Of a DNA stretch of 64,000 bases, positions 32,038 to 40,726 are shown piece after piece. A model generated the notes under the pieces. The model saw only the letters and a program-made list of their open reading frames with translations. It searched no databases and had not been told where the DNA came from. The position numbers and the translations under genes were made by a program. Positions within the stretch are counted from its first letter, which is position 1, and every line of letters starts with the position of its first letter. This DNA comes from Sphingobium sp. 66-54 (lineage in GTDB: Bacteria; Pseudomonadota; Alphaproteobacteria; Sphingomonadales; Sphingomonadaceae), in contig MKWI01000024.1 in the NCBI GenBank assembly GCA_001899715.1, positions 1-64,000 of the forward strand, given 5' to 3'.

Positions 32038-32487
32038 TCAGTCCCGGTGCTCGAACATCGCCCGTATCGCGTCGGGCACCCGCTCGGCGCGCAGGCCGCC
32101 GGGCCGCGTGGCGTCGGCCACGGTCCACACCCGCTTCTCGATGCCCTCCACGCAGACATGTCCGTCCTTGAGCAGCCGGTGCGCGATGGTGAAGCTGCTG
32201 TTGCCGAAGGCCGGCGCCGCCGCCTCCAGTACGACATTATCCCCATAAGCGGCCGGCCGCATGAACCGCGCCGACACATCGACCATCGGGAAGCCGACCA
32301 CGCCCTGCGCCTTGAGCATGTCGCGCTTGCGCACGCCCAGCGCCTGCTCGAACAGCATGATCGTGCTCTCGCCGAACATCTCCAGAAAGCGCGGCGCATA
32401 GACGATGCCGGCCGGGTCGCAATGGCCCCATTCGATGCGATAGGGGCGCGAGAGGAAGGCGGTGAACGCCGGGGCCTCGCCGCTCAT
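32038..32487 (-). CDS. Hotdog-fold acyl-CoA thioesterase (4-hydroxybenzoyl-CoA type)
   Basis: From the ATG at 32487 this is 149 residues. The pattern RIEWGHCDPAGIVYAPRFLEMF is the catalytic helix region of 4-hydroxybenzoyl-CoA thioesterases, with the nucleophilic Asp in CDPAGIVY. FPMVDVSARFMRPAAYGD follows. It would release an aromatic acid from its CoA ester, which fits a BKACE that makes an aroyl-CoA. Its ATG overlaps the stop of the SnoaL gene by 4 bp. Upstream in-frame sequence to 32880 is only the shadow of that gene. Confidence 0.86.
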   Translation of the reverse strand: MSGEAPAFTAFLSRPYRIEWGHCDPAGIVYAPRFLEMFGESTIMLFEQALGVRKRDMLKAQGVVGFPMVDVSARFMRPAAYGDNVVLEAAAPAFGNSSFTIAHRLLKDGHVCVEGIEKRVWTVADATRPGGLRAERVPDAIRAMFEHRD

Positions 32488-32939
32488 GGCCGGAAGTCCA
32501 GCCCGCCGCGCCGCTCGGCGAAGCGCCAGCCCTGCGCAGTCTTGACGAAACGGTCCCTGAACCAGCCGACCAGCGGCCCCTTGGGGTCGCGCACGGGCAG
32601 GCCGCCATCTTCGCTGGCCTCGCCCTGGAACAGCAGGATTACCGAGAAGGCGCTGGCCTGCGTCGCGCTCTCCACGTCGACGACGATGTTGGAGCAGACA
32701 TGGCGCCCGGCCCGCGCTGGCCGTGCCTTGAAGGCGGCGAGGATCGCCGCGCGCCCGACGATGGGCTTGTCCGGCGCGCTCGGCCGCGCGAGCAGGCCGT
32801 CCTCGGCGTAGAGCGCGGCGACCGCGTCCCAGTCGCCCGCGTCGTTGCGCAGCGCGTAGAGGTTGATGAGGCGGGTGCAATCGGCCTCGATGGCGCGGCG
32901 CGTGGCCTCGTCCATCCCGGCGGGTTCGGCTGTGCTCAT
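32484..32939 (-). CDS. SnoaL/NTF2-like protein
   Basis: The 151-residue alpha+beta cone protein has family features: an N-terminal helix (LINLYALRNDAGDWDAVAAL), YAEDGLLARPS, GRAAILAAFKARP and the C-terminal strand pair VGWFRDRFVKTAQGWRFAER. Such proteins act as small isomerases, hydratases or ring-hydroxylase-type beta subunits. It overlaps both neighbours by 4 bp (ATGA) and must be translated together with the aldo/keto reductase and thioesterase. Function not assigned. Confidence 0.84.
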   Translation of the reverse strand: MSTAEPAGMDEATRRAIEADCTRLINLYALRNDAGDWDAVAALYAEDGLLARPSAPDKPIVGRAAILAAFKARPARAGRHVCSNIVVDVESATQASAFSVILLFQGEASEDGGLPVRDPKGPLVGWFRDRFVKTAQGWRFAERRGGLDFRP

Positions 32940-33961
32940 GCGGCTTCGCTTTCTTCGGGCAGGAGTTCGGTGTCGATCTGCGCCTGCGCGGCGGCTGTAT
33001 AGCGCGGCCCCTGCACCGCGCCCGGCGCGAAAATCGCGTCCACCGCCGCGATCGTCTCGGGCGAGAGGGTGACGGCGCCAGCGCCCAGATTATCCTCCAG
33101 ATGCGCGATGCTGCGCGTGCCGGGGATGACGATGATGTTCGGCGCGCGCGCTAGCACCCAGGCGAGGCTCAACTGTGCTGGACTGATACCGAGGTCCGCC
33201 GCGATAGCCTTGAACCGCTCGGCCAGCTTGAGGTTGGCGCTGAAATTCGGTTCCTTGAAGCGCGGCATGTTGGCGCGGATATCTCCCGCCACGAACTCCG
33301 CCTTGTTGACCGAACCAGCCAGCAACCCGCGTGCCAGCGGCGAGAAGGCGACGAAGGCGATGCCCAGCTCCTTGCACGCGTCGAGCACGGCCACCTCCGG
33401 GTTGCGCACCCACGGCGAATATTCGGACTGCACCGCCGCGATGGGATGCACCGCATGGGCGCGGCGGATATTCGCGGCGGACATTTCGGAGAGGCCGATG
33501 GCACCGATCTTGCCGGCCTCCTTGGCCCGTACCAGCGCGCCCATCGACTCCTCGATCGGCACCTTCCGGTCCAGGCGGTGCATATAATAGAGGTCGATAT
33601 AGTCCGTGCCGAGCCGTTGCAGCGAGCGCTCCAGCGATCCGACGATGGTCTCCGGCCGCGCGTCGAGCACGCGCTGCCCGTCGATCAGGTCGAGCACGCA
33701 CTTGCTCGCCAGATGGAATTCCTTGCGGCGATGGCCCACCGCCTTGGCGAGCAGCCGCTCGTTCGATCCGCTGCCGTAGAGCGCCGCGCTGTCGAGATGC
33801 GTCACACCGAGGTCGAGCGCCCGGTTAAGCAGCCGGATGGCGTCCTCTTCCGGCGGCGCGACGTCATAGGCATGGCTGAGGTTCATGCAGCCGAGGCTTA
33901 CGGCCGTGACGGGAATGGAGGCGATGGGGCGTGCGGGGAGAGAGGGGATGCGGTCGGTCAT
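32936..33961 (-). CDS. Aldo/keto reductase
   Basis: The 341-residue TIM-barrel reductase shows the AKR tetrad region: Asp and Tyr in GVTHLDSAALYGSGSNERLL, Lys in FHLASKCVLDL and His in DYIDLYYMHRLDRKVPIEES. The NADPH-binding C-terminus reads VIPGTRSIAHLEDNLGA. It is of the YajO/Gcy-like bacterial group acting on aldehydes and ketones. It is the first gene of a minus-strand operon that continues through SnoaL, thioesterase, CmcJ/NvfI-type enzyme and two MFS carriers. Confidence 0.9.
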   Translation of the reverse strand: MTDRIPSLPARPIASIPVTAVSLGCMNLSHAYDVAPPEEDAIRLLNRALDLGVTHLDSAALYGSGSNERLLAKAVGHRRKEFHLASKCVLDLIDGQRVLDARPETIVGSLERSLQRLGTDYIDLYYMHRLDRKVPIEESMGALVRAKEAGKIGAIGLSEMSAANIRRAHAVHPIAAVQSEYSPWVRNPEVAVLDACKELGIAFVAFSPLARGLLAGSVNKAEFVAGDIRANMPRFKEPNFSANLKLAERFKAIAADLGISPAQLSLAWVLARAPNIIVIPGTRSIAHLEDNLGAGAVTLSPETIAAVDAIFAPGAVQGPRYTAAAQAQIDTELLPEESEAA

Positions 33962-34051
33962 GCCGGGCTTCTCCCGTCGCGCTCCCCAAAAATCAACCCC
34001 AAGATAGCCGCATTTCTCTCGCCGGGCGGCAGCGTGCGGCTTCGGCGCGCC

Positions 34052-34579
34052 CTATGTCTCCAGCAGGCGCGGCATCAGCTCCACGAAGTTGCAGGGCCGG
34101 AAGCGGCTGTCGAGCTGGTTGACGAGGATCTGGTCCCAGCCGTCCTTCACCGCGCCGGTCGAGCCGGGCAGGGCGAAGATGTAGGTGCCGCGCGCGACGC
34201 AGGCGCAGGCGCGCGACTGGATGGTGGACGAGCCGATGGTCTGGAAGCTGATCCAGCGGAACAGCTCGCCGAAGCCGGGGATCGGCTTGTCCTGCACCGC
34301 CGCGATCGCCTCGGGCGTCACGTCGCGGCCGGTGACGCCGGTGCCGCCGGTGGTGATGATGACGTCGATGTCGGGGTCGTCGATCCAGCGGTGCAGCCGC
34401 GCGAGAATTTCCTCGACCTGGTCGATGCTGATCGTGCGGTCCTTGAGCAGATGGCCGGCGGCGGCGATCCGCTCGGCCAGCGCGTCGCCCGAGCGGTCGT
34501 CGGCCGGCGTGCGCGTGTCGGAGACGGTGAGGAGTGCGATGTGGACGGGCTGGAACGCCCGGCTCTCGTCAATCGGCAC
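34052..34579 (-). CDS. moaB: Molybdenum cofactor biosynthesis protein B
   Basis: The 175-residue MoaB/MogA-type protein adenylylates molybdopterin, or supports that step, before molybdenum insertion. Signatures are LLTVSDTRTPADDRSGDALA and VIITTGGTGVTGRDVTPEAI. It starts with GTG at 34579, overlapping the 3' end of the lytic transglycosylase gene by 11 bp, so translation is coupled. The pairing with a murein enzyme is probably only positional. Confidence 0.9.
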   Translation of the reverse strand: MPIDESRAFQPVHIALLTVSDTRTPADDRSGDALAERIAAAGHLLKDRTISIDQVEEILARLHRWIDDPDIDVIITTGGTGVTGRDVTPEAIAAVQDKPIPGFGELFRWISFQTIGSSTIQSRACACVARGTYIFALPGSTGAVKDGWDQILVNQLDSRFRPCNFVELMPRLLET

Positions 34580-36332
34580 CGAAGGCGACTCCGCTCGGTG
34601 CCACCCGCACCGCCACCGTCTTGCTGCCGTCCGGGAAGCGCACCCACAGTCCCTGTGCCATGGCGGCGAGGGCAGGGGACTGGCCCTGTTCCTCCATCTG
34701 GTAGATCCAGTAATTGCGCAGCACCGCGTTCAGATAGGCGCGCGTCTCGTAATAAGGCACCGATTCGATGAACAGCAGCGGGTCGCCCTCGTCGCGCACC
34801 TGCTGGTTCCAGCGGTCGATCGGCACCGGCCCGGCATTATAGGCGGCCACCACCTTGGGCAGCAGACCGCCGGTCGCCGGCATCAGGCTCAGCTTCCTGA
34901 GATAGGCCTGGCCCAGCGCGAGGTTGAACGCCGGATCGTAGAGCTGGTCGGGCGAATAATTGAGCCCCGCCGCCGCGGCGAGATCGCCGCCCGTGCCGGG
35001 GCGCACCTGCATCACGCCGCGCGCGTCGGCGGTGCTGCGCGCCTGCGTCTGGAAGCGCGATTCCTGGAGCGCATGGGCGAACACCAGCGCGCGGTCGACC
35101 CGCCAGCCGTTGGCCGGCGTCCAGGCCGGGCGCGGGTAGCGCGCATAAGCAGCGGACTTGCGCCCGGTCGGTGAGCGCTGGGCCAGCCAGAGCTGCGTGG
35201 TCGGCAGCGAGAGGTCGCTGGCGAGGTGGACCAGCGCGCTATAGTCGGCATCGCTGCCCAGTTCCGCCTCGTGGCGCAGGATCGTGTCGGCATCGGTGCT
35301 GCGGCCGAGCGCGTTGACGATCACCGCGTTGCGCACATTAGGCCGCGCCGAGAGCGTCGCCCAATCCTCCGCCGAGACATGTTCGCGCGTTAGAGCGGCG
35401 CTGGGACCAAGGCCGAGCGTCTCGCGTGCCAGCAGGCCGTAGAAGCTCTCCTCGTCGCGCGCGGCGGACCGCAGCAGCGCGTTCACCCGCTCGGGGCGCT
35501 TGGCCGCCATATTGGCGCGTGCGGCCCAGAAATAGCCGCCGCTGCGCATGTCGCCGTCGGAGGCATTGGTGGCGGACTGGTAGAAGGCGTCGGCGGCGGC
35601 ATCCCACTGCTTCTCGCGCCATGCGGAGAGGCCGAGCACCCATTGCGCCGTGGCGAGGAACGGCCCGGTGCCCTCGCGCGCGGCCTGCGCGGCGAGGCGG
35701 CGGGCGTTGGCTGTGTCTCCGCAGATATAATAGGACCAGGCGAGGCGCTGGCGCAGCTCGGTGCGTGCCTCGCTGGTGAGGCCGGTCTCGCTGGCGATGA
35801 GCAGCGCTTCGCCCTCCGCCGGGCGGTCGTCCTTGATCTGCTGGAGGAGCTGGCCGCGCAGCGCGTCCGCCGCAAGGTCGCCGGCAACCGCGCGCGGAAT
35901 GGCCCGCTGCGGTGAGGTGCCGGTCCACATGAGCTGGCGCGTCGCCGGCAGCGCGGGCAGCGTCTGCGCGCCGCGCTTGCGGGCGAGGGCGGCGAGCCGG
36001 TCGGCCTGCGGCAGATGGGGCGCCTTGGCGAGGATATCGAGCAGGTCGAACAGTTCGACGCGCGGCGAGCCCTTGGCCAGATAATATTCGGCCAGCAGAT
36101 AAGGCCGCATGCTGTCCGTCTCGTCCAGCGCGGCGATGGTGGCCTTGGCGGCGCTCCAGTCCTGCCCGTCGAGCAGCGCGAAGATGGCGCCGTAACGCGC
36201 CCGCTCGGCGGAATCCACCTGCGCGATGGCGGAGAGCGGCGTAGAGAGCGAGACGGCCCGCGTGGCCGGCGCGGCGGCGAGCGGTGCGGCCATCGCCGCA
36301 AGCGCCACGGCGCCGATCATCCATCTGGTCAT
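34569..36332 (-). CDS. slt: Soluble lytic murein transglycosylase
   Basis: The 587-residue periplasmic enzyme cuts glycan strands between MurNAc and GlcNAc with anhydro-ring formation. It has a signal peptide (MTRWMIGAVALAAMAAPLAA), a long alpha-superhelical U domain with TPR-like repeats (residues 40-400), and a C-terminal catalytic domain with the Glu in ALVFAHALQESRFQTQARST, GVMQVRPGTG and VVAYNAGPVPIDRW. The start overlaps the stop of the UDG-like gene by 4 bp and its end overlaps moaB. Confidence 0.92.
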   Translation of the reverse strand: MTRWMIGAVALAAMAAPLAAAPATRAVSLSTPLSAIAQVDSAERARYGAIFALLDGQDWSAAKATIAALDETDSMRPYLLAEYYLAKGSPRVELFDLLDILAKAPHLPQADRLAALARKRGAQTLPALPATRQLMWTGTSPQRAIPRAVAGDLAADALRGQLLQQIKDDRPAEGEALLIASETGLTSEARTELRQRLAWSYYICGDTANARRLAAQAAREGTGPFLATAQWVLGLSAWREKQWDAAADAFYQSATNASDGDMRSGGYFWAARANMAAKRPERVNALLRSAARDEESFYGLLARETLGLGPSAALTREHVSAEDWATLSARPNVRNAVIVNALGRSTDADTILRHEAELGSDADYSALVHLASDLSLPTTQLWLAQRSPTGRKSAAYARYPRPAWTPANGWRVDRALVFAHALQESRFQTQARSTADARGVMQVRPGTGGDLAAAAGLNYSPDQLYDPAFNLALGQAYLRKLSLMPATGGLLPKVVAAYNAGPVPIDRWNQQVRDEGDPLLFIESVPYYETRAYLNAVLRNYWIYQMEEQGQSPALAAMAQGLWVRFPDGSKTVAVRVAPSGVAFGAD

Positions 36333-37138
36333 GCGTTTATCGCCCCATGGAGCAGGCGGAGCGCCTGCCAGCTTTTCGCCTTCGCCATCGGCCGGCTCAT
36401 CAGCAGGTCCACGCCGGCGAGGGCGACGGCCGGCATCGTGCCCGCGCGATGGTTAAGCTGCGGTAAGCCTGGCGCGCGCGGATTCCATTGCGTCCCAAGC
36501 AAGGCACGGCTCGTCCTGTCGCCGAGGATGATCGCCGCCCGTGGCCGCGCGAGGCCGAGATAATGCGTCATCCGTCCGGTGAGCGCCGTCAGCGTCGCCT
36601 CGTCCAGTACGCCGCCCGGCGGCCGCCGCGTCGCCACGCTCACCAGCGGCGCATCGCCCGGCGCCAGTCCCATGCTCGCCAGCATCGCCTCGATGAACCG
36701 CCGCTGCCCCGCTTCCAGCAGCGAGGCGGCATCGGCGGCATCCCGTGCCGGCATCTCGACGATGACCATCAGCCGCGCATCCTGCGTTGCAGACGGCAGG
36801 ATCAGCGCGCCGTCCCACCCCGCCTCGGCCTGCGCCGCATCCCGCGCGAGCCAGTCGAGAAAGGCCGGCAAATCCTGCGGCATGGCTGCCGATGGCGGGG
36901 GGGAGGGCGTGGCCGATGGCGTGGGAGCAGGCGACACCGGCGCAACCGCCGCCGGCCGCTCCACCACCACGGCCCGCTCCGCCACGGCCGGCCGCGTCCG
37001 CCGCCAGAACGGCGCGGCCTGCTCGCCCCGCCAGCCATGCGCTGCGTGGTCGGTCGCCGTGTGCAATCCCGCCTCGTGCCACCACGCTGCGTAGGATCGG
37101 ACCGCGCTCTCCAGCGATGTATCTTGCTGCTCACCCAT
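36329..37138 (-). CDS. Degenerate uracil-DNA-glycosylase-superfamily protein
   Basis: From the ATG at 37138 this is 269 residues: an N-terminal ~60, a proline/alanine-rich linker (residues 60-90, SPAPTPSATPSPPPSAA) and a UDG-fold domain (LMVIVEMPARDAADAASLLE, RPRAAIILGDRTSRALLGTQ, PAVALAGVDLLMSRPMAKAK). Family 4 and 5 glycosylases bind a 4Fe-4S cluster through four Cys, but this protein has no cysteine at all, and the GE-x-PG and HPS active motifs are altered (VEMPAR, MSRPM). It is probably not a working glycosylase. Translationally coupled to slt. The long in-frame extension to 38833 is antisense to the ETF-QO gene and was rejected. Confidence 0.75.
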   Translation of the reverse strand: MGEQQDTSLESAVRSYAAWWHEAGLHTATDHAAHGWRGEQAAPFWRRTRPAVAERAVVVERPAAVAPVSPAPTPSATPSPPPSAAMPQDLPAFLDWLARDAAQAEAGWDGALILPSATQDARLMVIVEMPARDAADAASLLEAGQRRFIEAMLASMGLAPGDAPLVSVATRRPPGGVLDEATLTALTGRMTHYLGLARPRAAIILGDRTSRALLGTQWNPRAPGLPQLNHRAGTMPAVALAGVDLLMSRPMAKAKSWQALRLLHGAINA

Positions 37139-37270
37139 TCGCGGCGCACTAGAGACAGAGGTTGACGCCGCGGTCAACTCTGCCGCATCGCGGGCGGCCG
37201 CAAGGCGTTTGGGAATTGCGGCCACCGGACCAAGCCGCAGCCGGACTGCGCACAGACAGGGAGAACCGCC

Positions 37271-38923
37271 ATGTCCGAACGGGAATCCATGCCTTATGAC
37301 GTCGTGATCGTCGGCGGGGGCCCGGCTGGCCTTGCCGCCGCGATCCGCCTCAAGCAGCGCGCGGCGCAGGCCGAGGCGGAGCTGAGCGTCTGCGTGCTGG
37401 AGAAAGGCTCGGAGATCGGCGCGCACATCCTCTCCGGCGCGGTGATCGACCCGCGCGCGCTCGACGAGCTGCTGCCCGAGTGGCGCGCCATGGGCTGCCC
37501 GCTGGCGCAAGTGCCGGTGACGGACAATCAGCACTGGTTCCTGACAGCGGGCGACAAATTCAGTCTGCCGCATCTTTTCACGCCGCCCTTCATGCACAAC
37601 AAGGGCACCTACACCGGCTCGCTGGGGTCGCTCTGCCGCTGGCTGGCCGAGCAGGCCGAGGGGCTGGGGGTGGAGATCTTCCCCGGCTTCCCCGCCGCCG
37701 AGATCCTCTACAATGAGGATGGCTCGGTGAAGGGCGTGGCGACCGGCGATATGGGTATCGCGCGCGACGGCAGCCGCAAGCCGGATTACCAGCCGGGGCT
37801 GGAGCTGCACGCCCGCTACACCTTCTTTGCCGAGGGCGCGCGCGGCCACCTCACCAAGCAGCTCGTGGCCCGCTATCATCTGGATGCCGAGAGCGACCCG
37901 CAGACCTACGGCATCGGCCTCAAGGAGCTGTGGGATATCGACCCGGCCAGGCACGTCCCCGGCCGCGTCATCCACACCCAGGGCTGGCCGCTGACGGACG
38001 CTTATGGCGGCGGCTTCCTCTATCATCAGGCCGGCGGACAGGTGGCGCTCGGCTTCGTCGTCGGGCTGGGCTACCGCAACCCGCACCTCAATCCGTTCGA
38101 GGAATTCCAGCGCTGGAAGCAGCACCCGGCGATCCGCGCCGTGCTGGAGGGCGGCAAGCGCGTCTCCTACGGCGCGCGCGCGATCAACGAGGGCGGCTGG
38201 CAGTCGATCCCGAAGCTGGTCATGCCCGGCGCCGCACTGATCGGCTGCTCCGCCGGCTTCGTCAACGTGCCGCGCATCAAGGGCACTCACACCGCGATGA
38301 AGTCCGCCATGCTCGCGGCGGATGCGGCGTTCGACGCCGTCGCCGCCGACCGCACCGGCGATACGCTCGCTGCCTACCCGCAAGCGCTGGAAGAAAGCTG
38401 GATCGCCACCGAACTGAAGATGGTCCGCAACGCCGGCCCCGCGCTCGGCAAGTTCGGCAATACATTCGGCACCATCTTCGCCGGCATCGACATGTGGATG
38501 CGCACTCTCAGGATCGGTCTGCCGTTCACGCTGCGCAACAAGGCCGATCACACCAAGCTCTGGCGCAAGGACCAGTGCGCGCCGATCGCTTATCCCAAGC
38601 CGGATGGTGTCATCAGCTTCGACCGGCTCTCGTCCGTGTTCCTCTCCGGCACCAATCACGAGGAGGACCAGCCCGTCCACCTCCAGCTCAAGGACCCGGA
38701 CGTGCCGATCCGCTACAACCTCCCGCTCTACGACGAGCCGGCGCAGCGTTACTGCCCCGCGGGCGTCTATGAGGTGCTGGCGGATGCGGAAGGCAACCCG
38801 CGCTTCCAGATCAACGCGCAGAACTGCGTCCACTGCAAGACCTGCGACATCAAGGACCCGCTCCAGAACATCAACTGGGTCGCACCCGAAGGGGGCGGCG
38901 GGCCGACCTATCCGAACATGTGA
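37271..38923 (+). CDS. etfD: Electron transfer flavoprotein-ubiquinone oxidoreductase
   Basis: The 550-residue membrane-associated enzyme passes electrons from reduced ETF, fed by acyl-CoA and other dehydrogenases, to ubiquinone. It has the FAD motif YDVVIVGGGPAGLAAAIRLK, the quinone-binding region GALIGCSAGFVNVPRIKGTH and a C-terminal 4Fe-4S domain with four Cys in QRYCPAGVYEV and NCVHCKTCDIKDPLQNINW. Length and domain order are normal. It stands alone, divergent from the UDG-like operon. Confidence 0.95.
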   Translation: MSERESMPYDVVIVGGGPAGLAAAIRLKQRAAQAEAELSVCVLEKGSEIGAHILSGAVIDPRALDELLPEWRAMGCPLAQVPVTDNQHWFLTAGDKFSLPHLFTPPFMHNKGTYTGSLGSLCRWLAEQAEGLGVEIFPGFPAAEILYNEDGSVKGVATGDMGIARDGSRKPDYQPGLELHARYTFFAEGARGHLTKQLVARYHLDAESDPQTYGIGLKELWDIDPARHVPGRVIHTQGWPLTDAYGGGFLYHQAGGQVALGFVVGLGYRNPHLNPFEEFQRWKQHPAIRAVLEGGKRVSYGARAINEGGWQSIPKLVMPGAALIGCSAGFVNVPRIKGTHTAMKSAMLAADAAFDAVAADRTGDTLAAYPQALEESWIATELKMVRNAGPALGKFGNTFGTIFAGIDMWMRTLRIGLPFTLRNKADHTKLWRKDQCAPIAYPKPDGVISFDRLSSVFLSGTNHEEDQPVHLQLKDPDVPIRYNLPLYDEPAQRYCPAGVYEVLADAEGNPRFQINAQNCVHCKTCDIKDPLQNINWVAPEGGGGPTYPNM

Positions 38924-39067
38924 GAAAGCGCATGATTGCGGGACCTTCCAAAACGCCTTAAAGTGTTCATGGCAAGTCCGGCGAAGCCGGCGTCGCCAAC
39001 CGGGGGCCGTTCAGGTGCGTGTCAGGGGCAGGGATTATCCTGCTGCCCGACCAAGGAGGAACGGACT

Positions 39068-39541
39068 ATGCGCGCTTTGATGTTTCTGCCCCTGCTGGCG
39101 CTCGCCGCATGCACGGATTACGGCGGCGAGCCGGTCCGCCCCGGTCCCGGCCCGGCGCGATGGACCACGCTGACCGGCACTGTCACCTATCGCGAGCGCA
39201 TCGCGCTCCCGTCCAACGCCCGCTTGCAGGTTGAGATTCGCGATGTGAGCCGCGCCGATGCCCGCGCGCCGCTCATCGCCTCCACCACCAGCCAGACGCG
39301 CGGCCGGCAAGTTCCGCTGCCCTTCACGCTGCGCTACAACACCGACCGGCTCGAACGAGGCCACCGCTACGCCGTCTCCGCCCGGATCACCGAGGGCAAC
39401 CGCCTGATCTGGACCACCGATACCCATTATGAGCTTCGCCCCGGCCAGGGCTCGATGACGCTCAACCTGGTCTCGGTCAGGTCCGACCAGCCCGGCCGCC
39501 CCGATCGCCCCGACCGACCCCGGCCTCCCCGGCGTCGTTAG
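39068..39541 (+). CDS. YbaY-type lipoprotein
   Basis: The start at 39068 follows AAGGAGGA. The 157-residue product has a lipoprotein signal peptide with lipobox LAAC at Cys15 (MRALMFLPLLALAACTDYGG), then a YbaY/META-like beta-sandwich (LTGTVTYRERIALPSNARLQ, VEIRDVSRADARAPLIASTT, PLPFTLRYNTDRLERGHRYA) and an Arg/Pro-rich tail of R-P-D repeats. It is expected to be anchored in the outer membrane; function unknown. Confidence 0.85.
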   Translation: MRALMFLPLLALAACTDYGGEPVRPGPGPARWTTLTGTVTYRERIALPSNARLQVEIRDVSRADARAPLIASTTSQTRGRQVPLPFTLRYNTDRLERGHRYAVSARITEGNRLIWTTDTHYELRPGQGSMTLNLVSVRSDQPGRPDRPDRPRPPRRR

Positions 39542-39603
39542 TGGCAGGGCGGCAGACCCCGTCTGGAAGTGCAGAACGGCCCGAGGCGCAATCATGGCCT
39601 CTC

Positions 39604-39762
39604 GTCACCCCGGACTTGATCCGGGGTCCAGCTTCCCGCTTGGATCGCCGGAAGCGGGCAGCGCTGTCGACCAGCCGTGATCCGTATGGAGCTGGCGCGG
39701 CGTATCCGCCTCAACGCCGGTGGAAAGAAAAGCGGGCCCCCGGATCAAGTCCGGAGTGACGA
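39604..39762. repeat. Long inverted repeat of the CCGGACTTGATCCGG family
   Basis: GTCACCCCGGACTTGATCCG (39604-39623) is answered by CGGATCAAGTCCGGAGTGAC (39739-39758), with a ~115-bp spacer. Each arm is itself palindromic (CCGGACTTGATCCGG). This is a REPIN-like element and it reaches to the 5' end of the ispE frame. Confidence 0.7.
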
Positions 39763-39819
39763 GGAATGGCGCCGATCTACTCGCTGATGCCGGGGCAGAC
39801 AGCGCCTCTTTCTCCCGCT

Positions 39820-40656
39820 ATGCCGCGCCTCATGCTCACCGAAACCGCCCATGCCAAGGTCAACCTCGCTCTCCATGTCCGCGCGCGGCGGGCAGACGGC
39901 TATCACGAGCTGGAGAGCCTGTTCGCTTTCTGCGCGGACGGCGACGAACTGCGCGGCGAGGCACGCGAGGATGGCCTGCTGACGCTGACCGTCGAGGGCC
40001 CTTTCGCGGAGGAGCTGAGTGCTGGCGAGGACAATCTCGTCCTGCGTGCCGCAAGGGCGTTGCAGGCGGCGAGTGGCACCATGCTCGGCGCCGACCTTAC
40101 GCTGGAGAAGCGCCTGCCCATCGCCTCGGGTATCGGCGGCGGCTCGGCGGACGCGGCGGCGGCGTTGCGGCTGCTGGTGCGCCTGTGGGGCGTGCGGCCG
40201 ATGGAGATCGACTTCCCATCCATCGCCGCGTCGCTCGGCGCGGACGTGCCCGCTTGTCTCGGTTCGCAAACCGTGTTCGTGCGCGGCATCGGCGAGCGGC
40301 TGGAGACGGTCGATCTCGACCTTGCCGGGATCCCGATCCTGCTCGTCAATCCGCTGGAGCCATGCACCACGGCGGCGGTCTATCGCGGCTGGGACGGGGT
40401 GGACCGCGGGCCGCTCGATCCGGCCGGCTGGCGGCAGGGGCGCAACGATCTCGCCGCTTCCGCCACGGTACTTGTGCCGGAGATTGACGAGCTGCTCGCC
40501 GTGCTGCGTGCCCAGCTCCCGAGTCTCGCCCGCATGTCCGGCTCGGGCGCAACCTGCTTCGCCCTGTTCGCCAGCGATGCCGAGCGCGACGCCGCCGCCC
40601 ACCGCATCGCGGACGACCACCCCGGCTGGTGGGTGATGGCGACCAGCCTGCGCTGA
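39820..40656 (+). CDS. ispE: 4-diphosphocytidyl-2-C-methyl-D-erythritol kinase
   Basis: This GHMP kinase phosphorylates CDP-methylerythritol in the non-mevalonate isoprenoid pathway. Substrate-binding ETAHAKVNLALHVRARRADG and the ATP loop LPIASGIGGGSADAAAALRL are present, with the C-terminal ARMSGSGATCFALFASDAER. Start sites are at 39820 (MPRLMLTE) and 39832 (MLTETAHAKV); an earlier ATG at 39766 would place the N-terminus inside a repeat element and was not used. The length (278 or 274 residues) is normal. Confidence 0.9.
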   Translation: MPRLMLTETAHAKVNLALHVRARRADGYHELESLFAFCADGDELRGEAREDGLLTLTVEGPFAEELSAGEDNLVLRAARALQAASGTMLGADLTLEKRLPIASGIGGGSADAAAALRLLVRLWGVRPMEIDFPSIAASLGADVPACLGSQTVFVRGIGERLETVDLDLAGIPILLVNPLEPCTTAAVYRGWDGVDRGPLDPAGWRQGRNDLAASATVLVPEIDELLAVLRAQLPSLARMSGSGATCFALFASDAERDAAAHRIADDHPGWWVMATSLR

Positions 40657-40726
40657 GGACGGCCCGGCGGGGTATCGACCGGCCATCGCCGAGGGGAGGG
40701 GCGAGGGGCCACAGCCGGAAACCGCC

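Noticed and set aside
37139..38833. In-frame N-terminal extension of the UDG-like protein to 834 residues
   Set aside because: It is antisense to the ETF-QO gene, whose sequence is strongly conserved; the real start is at 37138.
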